Below, one piece after another: positions 47,101 through 54,469 of a stretch of DNA of 64,000 nucleotides. The DNA is taken from positions 186,001 through 250,000 of the forward strand of contig MENK01000008.1 of the NCBI GenBank assembly GCA_001768235.1, written 5' to 3'. Origin of the DNA: Bacteroidetes bacterium GWB2_32_14 (GTDB lineage: Bacteria; Bacteroidota; Bacteroidia; Bacteroidales; UBA12077). Within the stretch, counting starts at the first letter, position 1. Each line of letters opens with the position of its first letter. The position numbers were made by a program, and so were the translations under genes. The notes below the pieces were generated by a model. The model was not told the DNA's origin. It ran no database searches and saw only the letters and a list, made by a program, of their open reading frames with translations.

Positions 47101-48880
47101 CATCTGTCAGTTTAATAGTAACATTCCCTCCCGTTACATTGTAATATGCAGGTAATGAATTCACTTCATATACTCTTGAGATTGAACTTGCATCTGCTCC
47201 ACACACATCAAGTATTTCAATTGTACCACCCGACATATCAAAAATATTATCGTCTCTGTCGATATTGAAAGTACCAACCGCAGCTTGAATACCTCCTGTA
47301 TTTTGAGTTGTACTTAATGGTACGGTTGTTAAACTTGCAATGGTTGAAACACCAGTAACATTTCTTATAAATCGTCCGCGAAGGGTAAATGTACCTCCTG
47401 TTTGCCTGTATGCAGTAAGCCCTCCTGAGGTATTTGCAGTTCTAAATTGTTTTGTATCCAGGGCACCTCCATTAATAATAAATTCACCCGACGAGCTTGC
47501 CCAATAAATAAAACCTCCCGATTCACGGGTTGATATATACCCGTCATTAATCTGAAATTTACCCAGGATTGAGAAAGAACTACATCCCGCACTTGCATTT
47601 ATACCAAGAACTCCATCACTGGCAGCCGAAGTACCGTAAGCCGCATTTACTTCCCTGTAATTATCTGCAGTGGTTAAAACAATAACATCCGGCCCATCAA
47701 TAACAAGTGCTGCATTTGCAGGTATATAGAAATCGGTATTGGGGCTACTGTCGGTGTCTCCACAAGAACCTTCCGACAAAGATGGGATAACAACTTTTCC
47801 AAACAAGAGCAATGTACCATTCCGAATCCACAAAGCCTTTTTTAAATCGGGATTATCTCCGCCGTTTTCGCCACCGGCTATATTTGCACCAAACAACCTG
47901 AAATTATAATAGTCAGATGAGTTTACAGCCAATTGATAAGTTTGATCAGTGCCTTTATCAACAACCAAATTATAAAAATCAGTAGTATCATTACAAGTTA
48001 AAATATTATCGGTTGTACCAAGAAAGTAAACAGTGGCAGCACCATTTGTTGGAAATGAATTATAAACAGGGTAATCCTGGTTTGTAAAACGTACTGTTCC
48101 GTTATTTGAAAAATCGCCATATATTACAACCCGATGTGTGTTTTGATCATAGTAATTCAGGAAAGGAGCTGTACCACCATCAACAGCCACAGTATTAGCA
48201 ACAGGATTAGTTGTTGTTGCTGTATTTCCTGTACCAACTTTTAAAGATGAGCCACTATCAACAGTAACATTTCCGCCCACAGATAATTGCCGCCGTGCGG
48301 GTGTTCCATTATTTATTTGATATTTCCCTTTTTTAATATACAAATTACCATTTAAAGTAATATCAGATAACTGAGTTGCTACAATAGCAGTGGAACTCAA
48401 ATTTAATGTCAGATTATTATATTCTGTTTGTAATACTGGTAAAGTAAAATTCGACGAGTTATTATATTCTGTTGTACCTCCACCCGCATCTACAAAAGTA
48501 TTCGTAGTCGCTGACGGGAAATTTGTTCCTGAAAGTTTTATTGTTCCTTCACCTCTCAATGCAGATAAACCAGCGGTAAATGAGTTTGCGCCCAAATTTA
48601 AAATACCACCACTTCTTATTGTAATATCGAGGTTTGTTGTAGCAGTATCGGCAGTTAATGTTACTGTTCGTGACATGAGAATAACTACTACATCTCCATT
48701 GGTTGGTATTCTTGATCCAACTAAGGTTGTTCCGCCCGGGTCTGTAGTCCAGGTATCCAGGTTATTCCAGTTACCAGACATGTATGAATAAAGCGTTTGA
48801 CTCTTTAAGCCTGCTATTGTCATGCTTATTACTATAAAAAACAATATCACGCTTTTTAAGAAGTATGAACTTACTTTCAT
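41189..48880 (-). CDS. Giant surface protein (2563 residues) with repeated beta modules and C-terminal TGPxYHISNxW motif
   Basis: Signal peptide at 1-28. The body is a long chain of Thr/Asn/Gly-rich beta repeats of the type seen in beta-helix adhesins (for example LTLSNSATLVSNNYQVQVGG, TFNGTTQTILGS). Three module starts share a S-x-G-x-W pattern: YSYMSGNWNNLDTWT (about 33), YSIASGAFSSNDVWS (about 993) and YQSIMNGNWDTPGIWE (about 1875). Two PKD/Ig-like modules lie at about 2390-2540 (YLWSNGATTQNINVT; ATYLWDP). The tail is DTGPQYHISNDWP, shared with the 328-residue protein; no CHU_C or type A domain is present. It is probably a type IX exported adhesin or sheath protein. It has its own promoter and terminator. 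Confidence 0.85.
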   Translation of the reverse strand: MKVSSYFLKSVILFFIVISMTIAGLKSQTLYSYMSGNWNNLDTWTTDPGGTTLVGSRIPTNGDVVVILMSRTVTLTADTATTNLDITIRSGGILNLGANSFTAGLSALRGEGTIKLSGTNFPSATTNTFVDAGGGTTEYNNSSNFTLPVLQTEYNNLTLNLSSTAIVATQLSDITLNGNLYIKKGKYQINNGTPARRQLSVGGNVTVDSGSSLKVGTGNTATTTNPVANTVAVDGGTAPFLNYYDQNTHRVVIYGDFSNNGTVRFTNQDYPVYNSFPTNGAATVYFLGTTDNILTCNDTTDFYNLVVDKGTDQTYQLAVNSSDYYNFRLFGANIAGGENGGDNPDLKKALWIRNGTLLLFGKVVIPSLSEGSCGDTDSSPNTDFYIPANAALVIDGPDVIVLTTADNYREVNAAYGTSAASDGVLGINASAGCSSFSILGKFQINDGYISTRESGGFIYWASSSGEFIINGGALDTKQFRTANTSGGLTAYRQTGGTFTLRGRFIRNVTGVSTIASLTTVPLSTTQNTGGIQAAVGTFNIDRDDNIFDMSGGTIEILDVCGADASSISRVYEVNSLPAYYNVTGGNVTIKLTDGTGTDYNYYVASAAPVYNLNIERVTGTSSVQLTNIPSKTGVTARTNPPLTVSNDLTLSNSATLVSNNYQVQVGGDFSLPLGSTYTPGTNWTTFNGAGYQTFTGNGTITSGFNKLKIDKSADTIIFVSTLTTFTIRDSLQILGGTLNDGGKTLNVAGHIYCAGKHTGTGEIVLNGGSAQYITYEVFGEPGLGNVTLNNANGANLVNDGSIESFTFTSGMMYLGQYRLTIESGVVSGYTTTRYFRTNGVGSDGGLRMGVNASSLTTGNNLVYPIGVTGKYTPCTIMGNTSPGTGNGYVTFTPVNNIHPAQNTSGRHLYYYWRSNSTGLPSGSNVYFQCYNNIVGDWESGVNTAYTLISGTTSWNSGGSASRPNVIINGIANSQGFISADITAGNSGAFNNVDVFYSIASGAFSSNDVWSSTAHDGADCNCHPNSASDIIYIGGIAGRNDSITVTAGFNAATITILGSFTGDERRPTLNIQNFGGSITLDLLKGAGKFVTTSATIPTTDYGDFTGNDSAVFNYHGGSYTIGTTITSYPTLLITSNANNITKTLPNSNVLVRKDLIISVPAYTNNTLLYPNASRTLTVYNDIKINNTGRLRFNGNNAQILNIYGDINLRYNNTDNTNIIDDNGGTGLHNVNFYGDSIITGQSSIAIDYATLNFLDSANVVVTDRTGGANTITFDRMVINKDNLSDTVFIYHPLTLDGITNSSPKALALTKGTLVFGNSSHNITLSSGGANFSIPQTAALILKNGASVSVTGTGTGIFLDGLLRAEDNSVINIGDGTTSDTRYIEYSGSGNAKIELTETSGLTVNSQIRRSTTQTNGVLKFNQSGTASTIIYGRGGTATRAKFETVNPGSEFYMSGGSFTILRGGGSTYGDLYLRPESGSATGGTITLGSVNVGVQTIKLDSEVPLNTLILDGVGTDNTFQLMVNPLVMNGNLTINTANSIFDANSNDVTLKGNLTNNGTYIPGTNTTTFNGTTQTILGSTVTDFYNLVSNPSTSLTFNYDVTIANDFSIVSGSLLSDTLNIYVAGDVANSGIHSGDASRGGIILNGTSAEQEISGSGTFGRLNLYNAFGARILNDITLEQDLLLSRGVLNINQRLLTLKENSDIIDTTGTGFSSLKMIEPDGVFSNVGIIKNFTAGDHVFTYPLGVSGKYTPADLNITANTNAGSIRINCINDNHPTVLDDTQVLQYYWEVASTGISAFYGDLKFKYADTDVAGAEASYVAAQLIIPDGTTWSKASPGESTDNVDETNDTIKFNYNGVNNISGEYTAGNDSAIPATVPVYQSIMNGNWDTPGIWEKVGDPGDGDPAPAGGPNGFIVIVSPGDSVYTNGNRRFAYRTTINGILDVRSTYGHNLGTVYGTGKLRLEGPVLPAGRFTSFLNCSGGTLEFNGSTEYTIIADRIDTLRNLYFTGTNKRILPDKDLVICDTLKISGATLDNSVNNRKLTVNGVFQRINSGAFLSGTGANATVVFAGSAAQTLGGVNGQFTGTNKFNNFELNNSSGLTLNSPLEINEDLSLTDGIITTTSTNILKILNPGASSQVIPDGGSADAYIDGPVSIYIYGGNNFNFPIGDGSRYGKLQLLGVDNGTWIAEYFNTGFGDYTITGTTLTEVSQTEYWAIDNPNATDKAQVELRWDSGSDITPLTTTNGIDDIIVAEFDGTDWVDIDSDAPVGDDYNGTVATTNTIDVTPAYYTLGSTSPILAKAYFTTIDDVCAGESIPVSFSGVTSAELNYTLYYSVDLGVSSLVTITSADLPYSLPAPTSGSYKLTGFEYNNGSNIGNADGSTVSVNPVPAQPTISPDTDQVLCEGESVILSSSIGSTYLWSNGATTQNINVTTAGNYSVQVANAFGCYSIASDPVAVTVDPLPVFTPSAVPSTICYGDNSQLDANFGGTGATYLWDPIAELDDETLENPVYTPATNPTTPVQITTTFTVTVTSSAGCSDTGTVNVIVTRTPDTGPQYHISNDWP

Positions 48881-48947
48881 ATCGAAAATTTTACATTATT
48901 ATAAAGTATTAAACTGAGAATCAACTTAAAAGTTTCAGCATAACATG

Positions 48948-48955
48948 CAAAAATA
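48948..48955 (-). promoter_or_regulatory. Putative -7 element of the giant surface protein gene
   Basis: TATTTTTG on the minus strand fits TAnnTTTG, 68-75 nt before the ATG. No TTG at -33. Confidence 0.45.
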
Positions 48956-49116
48956 AACATATCGCCTTTAAAAATTGATAAATTGATATATTTATTTGAT
49001 AAAAGATAGCTTTTACAGGTTGATTTTTGTTAACGACTTATAAATATAGTAAATAATTACATTTTATTGCCAATTTTAAAATGAAGATAATAAGAATAGA
49101 AACCGGATGGTTGTTG

Positions 49117-49170
49117 CTAATAATTCAATGAAATATCTGAATATAGGATGTAAAAGTAATATTCTTGCAT
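49117..49170 (-). pseudogene. Truncated second GIY-YIG start
   Basis: The first 11 codons ([11 protein letters not shown]) repeat those of the GIY-YIG gene at 49245-49517 exactly; after the end of the 101-bp direct repeat the frame runs through DISLNY to a stop. It is the distal remnant left by duplication of the repeat. Confidence 0.7.
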
Positions 49171-49232
49171 GTAAAAAAAGCAGCCAATTATTTGACTGCT
49201 TCGTTTGTGGGAGATACTGGGTTCGAACCAGT

Positions 49233-49237
<5 letters not shown>
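49137..49237 (-). repeat. 101-bp direct repeat, copy A
   Basis: Matches 49484-49584 with a single difference (CAGCC against CAGTC). On the minus strand it contains, in order, a 3' part of tRNA-Val, a terminator hairpin and the first 11 codons of a GIY-YIG gene. Confidence 0.9.

Positions 49238-49246
<9 letters not shown>
49208..49246 (-). pseudogene. tRNA-Val 3' fragment
   Basis: Positions 49208-49237 equal the T-arm and acceptor 3' strand of the intact tRNA-Val at 49555-49629. The anticodon side is replaced by an arm of a palindrome and the 5' half is missing, so no functional tRNA can form. Confidence 0.8.
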
Positions 49247-49629
<383 letters not shown>

Positions 49630-49664
49630 AAAATATTTTAGAACTTTTTTCTTTAAAAGTGTTG

Positions 49665-49693
49665 CAAATATAATTCACTTTTTTAATCTTCAA
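49665..49693 (-). promoter_or_regulatory. Promoter of tRNA-Val
   Basis: On the minus strand TTTTTG (TTG at 49693-49691), 18 nt, then TATATTTG (49672-49665), 36 nt upstream of the tRNA. Close to the Bacteroidota consensus. Confidence 0.68.
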
Positions 49694-49719
49694 AAATTAA
49701 TTTGAATTTTTTTATAAAT

Positions 49720-51009
49720 TTATAGTGCATCAGCAACCACAAAAGTGCTTCCCCCGATGAAAATCAAATCGTTAGCACCTGCATTTATTTTTGCATTTTC
49801 AATTGCAAGCTTAACAAGCGGGTAAGAATTTCCAAATAATTTATACTTCTCGGCTTTTTGTTTTAAAATTTCATGATTCAATGCCCTGGGGATACTTGCC
49901 TGTGTGAAATAATATGTTGCATCTTCAGGTAAAATCTCTAAGATTTTATCAATACTCTTGTCTTCTACAACTCCAAAAACTATATGTAGTTTTTTATACG
50001 GAGTATTCTTAATTTGTTCAACAACATAACTTATTCCTTCAAAGTTATGCCCTGTATCGCAAACAATTAAAGGGTTCTGATTTATTACCTGCCATCGTCC
50101 CATTAACCCCGTGCTGTATGCTGCATTTTCCATACCGGAATAAATTGACTGTAAATCAATATTAAACCCTTTTTCTATAAATAAATCAATTGTTCGTAAA
50201 ACGGTTAAAATATTCTTCCGTTGATAAAGTCCTAACAAGTCAACTTTTAGATCGGTATAAAAATTTTTACCATTTTTCGATATATTAAATACCTGCTTAA
50301 AATTAACTGTTTGCATCGAGTATTCGGTTTTGTAATATTGATCGGCAAATTCGATTCTTGAATACTTATCTGTTGCAACTTTTCTGAATACAGGCTCAGT
50401 TTCAGCATGAGTCTCCCCAATTACAACGGGAATTCCTGTTTTAATTATTCCTGCTTTTTCCCCGGCAATCTCGCGGAGCGTTTTCCCCAGAAACTGGGTA
50501 TGATCGAATCCAATATTCGTAATTACTGATACTTCGGGCTGAATAATATTTGTAGAATCGAGTCTGCCTCCCATTCCAACTTCAACAACAGCCAAATCAA
50601 TGTTACTTTTCTCAAAATAATCAAATGCCATTGCCACCGACATCTCGAAAAAAGAAGGTTTTAATTCTTCAAATTTTTGTTTGTGATGAGTAACAAATTC
50701 TGTTACAAAAGATTCAGGAATCATTACCCCGTTAATTTTTATACGCTCCCTGAAATCTTTTAAATGAGGTGATGTATATAAACCCACTTTATATCCCGAT
50801 GCCTGTAAAACCGAAGCCAGCATATGCGAAACAGATCCTTTGCCATTTGTACCTGCAACATGAATACTTTTAAACTGTGTATGAGGATGATTAAAATAAC
50901 TATCTAATTCAATTGTATTAGTCAAATCTGCCTTATAAGCCGCCTGGCCAATTCTTTGGTACATGGGTAGCTGGCTAAAAAGCCATTCGAGTGTTTCTTT
51001 GTAATTCAT
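49720..51009 (-). CDS. folC: Bifunctional folylpolyglutamate/dihydrofolate synthase
   Basis: 429 residues of the Mur ligase superfamily. The ATP-binding P-loop GTNGKGS is at 53-59, then YTSPHLKDFRERIKING near 79-95, VVEVGMGGRLDSTN near 141-154, NIGFDHTQFLG near 165-175 and CDTGHN near 301. It adds glutamate to dihydropteroate and extends folate polyglutamates in the cytoplasm. It is 43 nt downstream of the nitroreductase gene, same strand. Confidence 0.94.
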   Translation of the reverse strand: MNYKETLEWLFSQLPMYQRIGQAAYKADLTNTIELDSYFNHPHTQFKSIHVAGTNGKGSVSHMLASVLQASGYKVGLYTSPHLKDFRERIKINGVMIPESFVTEFVTHHKQKFEELKPSFFEMSVAMAFDYFEKSNIDLAVVEVGMGGRLDSTNIIQPEVSVITNIGFDHTQFLGKTLREIAGEKAGIIKTGIPVVIGETHAETEPVFRKVATDKYSRIEFADQYYKTEYSMQTVNFKQVFNISKNGKNFYTDLKVDLLGLYQRKNILTVLRTIDLFIEKGFNIDLQSIYSGMENAAYSTGLMGRWQVINQNPLIVCDTGHNFEGISYVVEQIKNTPYKKLHIVFGVVEDKSIDKILEILPEDATYYFTQASIPRALNHEILKQKAEKYKLFGNSYPLVKLAIENAKINAGANDLIFIGGSTFVVADAL

Positions 51010-51052
51010 TGCTCATAAATTTCTACAAAATTGATAAAATTATTGAAACCGT

Positions 51053-51562
51053 TTACCAGAAATTAAAATGAATTCTTTCCGGTTTAAACCTATCCGGAAT
51101 TTCCTTACTCTCATTCGGGTAGCCAATTGAAATAAGAGATAATGGCTGGATATTAGCAGGTAATTTAAATAATTCCCGAACAGCTTGTTTTCTTTCCTCG
51201 CGAGGATGCAGTCCAAGCCAGACAGAGCCTAATCCTAAACCATGAGCTGCAAGTAAAATGTTTTGTGTTGCTGCCGAACAATCAACAACCCAGTATCCTG
51301 AACTTAATTCAAGCGCTTCGTCGCCACAAACCAGGATAGCCAGTCGTGCTTCAGTAAGCATTTTTGCATAAGGGTGAATCCCGGCAATTTTATTCAAAAT
51401 TTCTCTTTTATTAATTACAATAAAGTGCCAGGGTTGCTGGTTACGGGCTGAGGGAGCATACATTCCGGCTTTTAAAAGCACCTGTACCTGTTCATCGCTA
51501 ATCTTTTGGCTGGTGTATTTTCTTATGCTTCTTCGAGTTATGATTCCTTCAATGATTTCCAT
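51053..51562 (-). CDS. Nitroreductase family protein
   Basis: 169-residue FMN-dependent oxidoreductase. FMN-phosphate motif RRSIRKYTSQKI is at 10-21, SARNQQPWHFIVI at 38-50, and GLGLGSVWLGLHPREE near 107-122. It reduces flavins, quinones or nitro compounds using NAD(P)H; the natural substrate is not evident. It is soluble and probably dimeric. It lies upstream of folC, divergent from the PhoH-like gene. Confidence 0.9.
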   Translation of the reverse strand: MEIIEGIITRRSIRKYTSQKISDEQVQVLLKAGMYAPSARNQQPWHFIVINKREILNKIAGIHPYAKMLTEARLAILVCGDEALELSSGYWVVDCSAATQNILLAAHGLGLGSVWLGLHPREERKQAVRELFKLPANIQPLSLISIGYPNESKEIPDRFKPERIHFNFW

Positions 51563-51657
51563 ATTAAAATAGTTTTCTATTGATACAGATTGAGAAATAA
51601 TTTCGTTAAATTAGTACGAAATTAGATGATATCTTTTCTACACCAAAATTTAAAGAC

Positions 51658-52980
51658 ATGAAAAAAAATAAAAAAGTTTTTGTAATCGATACCAATGTTA
51701 TTTTGCACGACTATACCTGTTTGTATAACTTCCAGGAAAATGACATTGTGCTGCCTATTGTGGTTTTAGAAGAACTCGATTACTTGAAAAAAGGAAACGA
51801 TTTAATAAATTATCATGCCCGGGAATTTACCCGCGAACTCGATAAACTTTCAGGTGATACTCTTTTTAATGGTGGTAAAGAATTAGGTAAAGGTTTGGGT
51901 AAGTTATCAATAGAAACCGGCAAACCTTTCTCGGATCAATTAAAAGCATCGTTTCCTGAACCTACCCCTGATCACAGGATTTTAGCTATTGCTGAATTTG
52001 TTAGCGAAAAGAAAAAGCCCCTGCAGGTAATTTTGGTTAGTAAAGATATCAATCTGCGTATGAAAGCCAAGTCGCTGGGTATAATGGCACAGGATTATAC
52101 AACCGATAAGGTTGCCGATTTGGAACAAATTCATAAAGATATTGAAACCATTGATAATGTTGATGATTTATTAATTTCCCGGTTTTATGAAATGCACGAC
52201 GGGGTTCCGATTGATGAATTTAAATTAAAACCCAAACCTCATCAGTATTATATTTTAAAGGGGCAAAAATCTTCTGCCCTTGCCCATTTTGATCCGATAA
52301 ACCGATTAATGCAACGAGTCGAAAAACACAGAACTTATGGTATTGAGCCACGCAATGCAGAACAAACATTTTCAATTGATGCTTTAAACAGGCCTGAAAT
52401 TCAGCTTATTGCTTTAACAGGAAAAGCAGGAACAGGTAAAACCTTGCTGGCATTAGCATCGGCACTTCACCAGGAAAAAAAGTTTAACCAGATTCTTCTT
52501 GCACGTCCGATAGTTCCATTAGCTAACAGGGATATGGGTTTCTTGCCCGGTGATGTTAAAGAAAAAATTCTACCTTACATGCAACCATTGTTCGATAACC
52601 TGTCGGTAATTAAAAATCAGTTTAAGGCACAAAGCAAAGAATACATGCAAATTGAAGATATGCTTAAATCCGAGAAGCTTGTTCTTAGCCCATTGGCATA
52701 TATCAGGGGAAGAAGTTTATCAAACTCTTTCTTTATTGTTGACGAAGCCCAGAACCTTACGCCACACGAAATAAAAACAATTATTACCCGTGCCGGAGAA
52801 GGAACAAAAATGGTATTTACAGGTGATATTCACCAGATAGATTCTCCTTACCTCGATATGAAATCGAATGGATTAAGCTATTTGGCTGATAGAATGAAAG
52901 GACAGGATATTTTTGCACACGTTAACCTTGTAAAAGGGGAAAGAAGCTACCTGGCTGAATTAGCCAGTAATTTATTATAA
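51658..52980 (+). CDS. PIN-PhoH fusion protein (PhoH2/YlaK type)
   Basis: 440 residues. An N-terminal PIN ribonuclease domain (VIDTNVILHD at 9-18, acidic residues in LEELD near 41 and PDHRILAIAEF near 108) is joined to a PhoH ATPase with Walker A GKAGTGKT (255-262), the LARPIVPL motif, Walker B FFIVDEAQNLTPHE and sensor FTGDIHQID. Some PhoH2 proteins are reported to be ATP-dependent RNA helicase-nucleases, and that activity is plausible here. Single gene; a short tandem repeat (AAGTGCCTA twice, 52982-52999) follows its stop. Confidence 0.92.
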   Translation: MKKNKKVFVIDTNVILHDYTCLYNFQENDIVLPIVVLEELDYLKKGNDLINYHAREFTRELDKLSGDTLFNGGKELGKGLGKLSIETGKPFSDQLKASFPEPTPDHRILAIAEFVSEKKKPLQVILVSKDINLRMKAKSLGIMAQDYTTDKVADLEQIHKDIETIDNVDDLLISRFYEMHDGVPIDEFKLKPKPHQYYILKGQKSSALAHFDPINRLMQRVEKHRTYGIEPRNAEQTFSIDALNRPEIQLIALTGKAGTGKTLLALASALHQEKKFNQILLARPIVPLANRDMGFLPGDVKEKILPYMQPLFDNLSVIKNQFKAQSKEYMQIEDMLKSEKLVLSPLAYIRGRSLSNSFFIVDEAQNLTPHEIKTIITRAGEGTKMVFTGDIHQIDSPYLDMKSNGLSYLADRMKGQDIFAHVNLVKGERSYLAELASNLL

Positions 52981-52981
52981 G

Positions 52982-52999
52982 AAGTGCCTAAAGTGCCTA
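52982..52999 (+). repeat. Two tandem 9-bp units
   Basis: AAGTGCCTA occurs twice in direct succession between the PhoH-like and SixA-like genes. Too short to assign a role. Confidence 0.5.
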
Positions 53000-53017
53000 A
53001 AATTTAAAATTTAATTT

Positions 53018-53515
53018 ATGACAGCATACAAATATTTATATATTATCAGGCATGGTAAATCAGTCAGAGATTTTAAAGATGTTCCTGATTATGACAGGCC
53101 TTTAAAAGAAAAGGGAATAAACGACAGTTATAAAATTGCGGAAAAATTGATGATTAAAAAAAATATTCCCCAGTTGATTATGTCCAGCCCCGCAAACAGG
53201 GCATTACACACAGCCCTTATTTTTGCACGGATTTTTAATTATCCTGTCGATAAAATCAGTATTATTAAAGATTTGTACATGTCTTCTGAATCTGAAAATA
53301 TGGAATTAGTAAAAGAAATTGATAATCCCATTAAATCAGTAATGTTATTTGGTCATAATCCATCATTTACAGATTTTGCAAATTCTTTTTTAAATGAAAA
53401 AATTGACGAACTTCCTACTTCGGGCGTAGTATGTTTAAAATTCGAAACCGATACATGGAAGAATATCGGTAATATAAAACCTGTTGAATACTTTTTTGAT
53501 TATCCAAAAAAATAA
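53018..53515 (+). CDS. SixA-like histidine phosphatase
   Basis: 165 residues of the histidine phosphatase branch. The catalytic RHG motif is in LYIIRHGKS (7-15), with a second arginine in SSPANRALHTA near 57-67 and the general-acid histidine in FGHNPS near 108-113. SixA-type enzymes dephosphorylate histidine phosphotransfer proteins, though the substrate here is unknown. It is followed after 12 nt by a Ppx/GppA protein, a pairing often seen in Bacteroidota. Confidence 0.88.
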   Translation: MTAYKYLYIIRHGKSVRDFKDVPDYDRPLKEKGINDSYKIAEKLMIKKNIPQLIMSSPANRALHTALIFARIFNYPVDKISIIKDLYMSSESENMELVKEIDNPIKSVMLFGHNPSFTDFANSFLNEKIDELPTSGVVCLKFETDTWKNIGNIKPVEYFFDYPKK

Positions 53516-53527
53516 AAAATCACAAAA

Positions 53528-54421
53528 TTGAAGCTACTAAAATTTGCAGCGATAGATATTGGAACAAATGCAGTAAGGATTTTATTTACAAACATTATTG
53601 AAGATGATAATGAAGTAAGTTTCACGAAATCATCCATCATTCGGGTACCCATTCGTTTAGGAACCGATGTTTTTACAACCGGAAAAATAAGCGAGATAAA
53701 ACAAGAAAAACTTGTTCTTGCAATGATTGCATTTAAGAACCTGATGGAAGTCCAAGATGTGGTAAGGTATAGAGCTTGTGCAACATCGGCTATGCGTGAG
53801 GCAACAAACGGGATGCAGGTTGTAAAAAAAATTAAAGAAGAATCCGGTATCACGATTGATATTATTGATGGAAAAGACGAAGCTGAAATTATCTACAATA
53901 ACCGGGTTATTGAATCCCCTGATAATAAACATTCATATCTATATGTTGATATTGGAGGCGGTAGTACTGAAATTACCCTGTTCTCAAAAGGAGAAATAAT
54001 TGCTTCAAAATCATTCAATATCGGAACAATTCGTTTACTAAACAATACTATCGATTCTGGCAAACTGAATTCACTTAAAAACTGGTTAACCGGTATTAAG
54101 AAGAATTATAAAAATATTGAGTTAATTGGTTCGGGCGGGAATATTAATAAACTACTAAAATTATCGCGGGAAAAAGAAGGAAAACCTTTGCCTATAAAAG
54201 TATTAAAAGATGTTTATGACACTATAAAATCGTATAGCTATAAAGACAGAATTAAAATTCTTGGACTAAATCCCGACAGGGCCGACGTAATTATTCCTGC
54301 ATCCGATCTATTATTTAAAATTATTAAATGGTCAGGAACCAAAGAAATTATAGTACCCAAAGTTGGTATAGCAGACGGAATTGTAAAGCAATTGTATTCT
54401 GAGTATCGTTTAAAAAAATAA
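53528..54421 (+). CDS. Ppx/GppA family phosphatase, short form
   Basis: 297 residues from a TTG start; no ATG lies close and this start gives the conserved AAIDIGTNAVRILF (7-20). The ASKHA phosphate-2 loop YVDIGGGSTEI is near 137-147, SFNIGTIRL near 157 and GSGGNINKL near 199. Only the N-terminal two-lobe core is present, without the C-terminal HD-like domain of E. coli Ppx. It probably degrades polyphosphate or (p)ppGpp-related pentaphosphate. No ppk is adjacent. It follows the SixA-like gene by 12 nt. Confidence 0.88.
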   Translation: MKLLKFAAIDIGTNAVRILFTNIIEDDNEVSFTKSSIIRVPIRLGTDVFTTGKISEIKQEKLVLAMIAFKNLMEVQDVVRYRACATSAMREATNGMQVVKKIKEESGITIDIIDGKDEAEIIYNNRVIESPDNKHSYLYVDIGGGSTEITLFSKGEIIASKSFNIGTIRLLNNTIDSGKLNSLKNWLTGIKKNYKNIELIGSGGNINKLLKLSREKEGKPLPIKVLKDVYDTIKSYSYKDRIKILGLNPDRADVIIPASDLLFKIIKWSGTKEIIVPKVGIADGIVKQLYSEYRLKK

Positions 54422-54439
54422 TTGATTCATAAAATAATA

Positions 54440-54447
54440 TAAATTTG
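54440..54447 (+). promoter_or_regulatory. Putative -7 element of mtaB
   Basis: TAAATTTG fits TAnnTTTG, 22 nt before the mtaB ATG; a TTG lies 15 nt upstream of it (54422-54424). Confidence 0.45.
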
Positions 54448-54469
54448 CAGCTCGTGAGTTAAATCAAAA

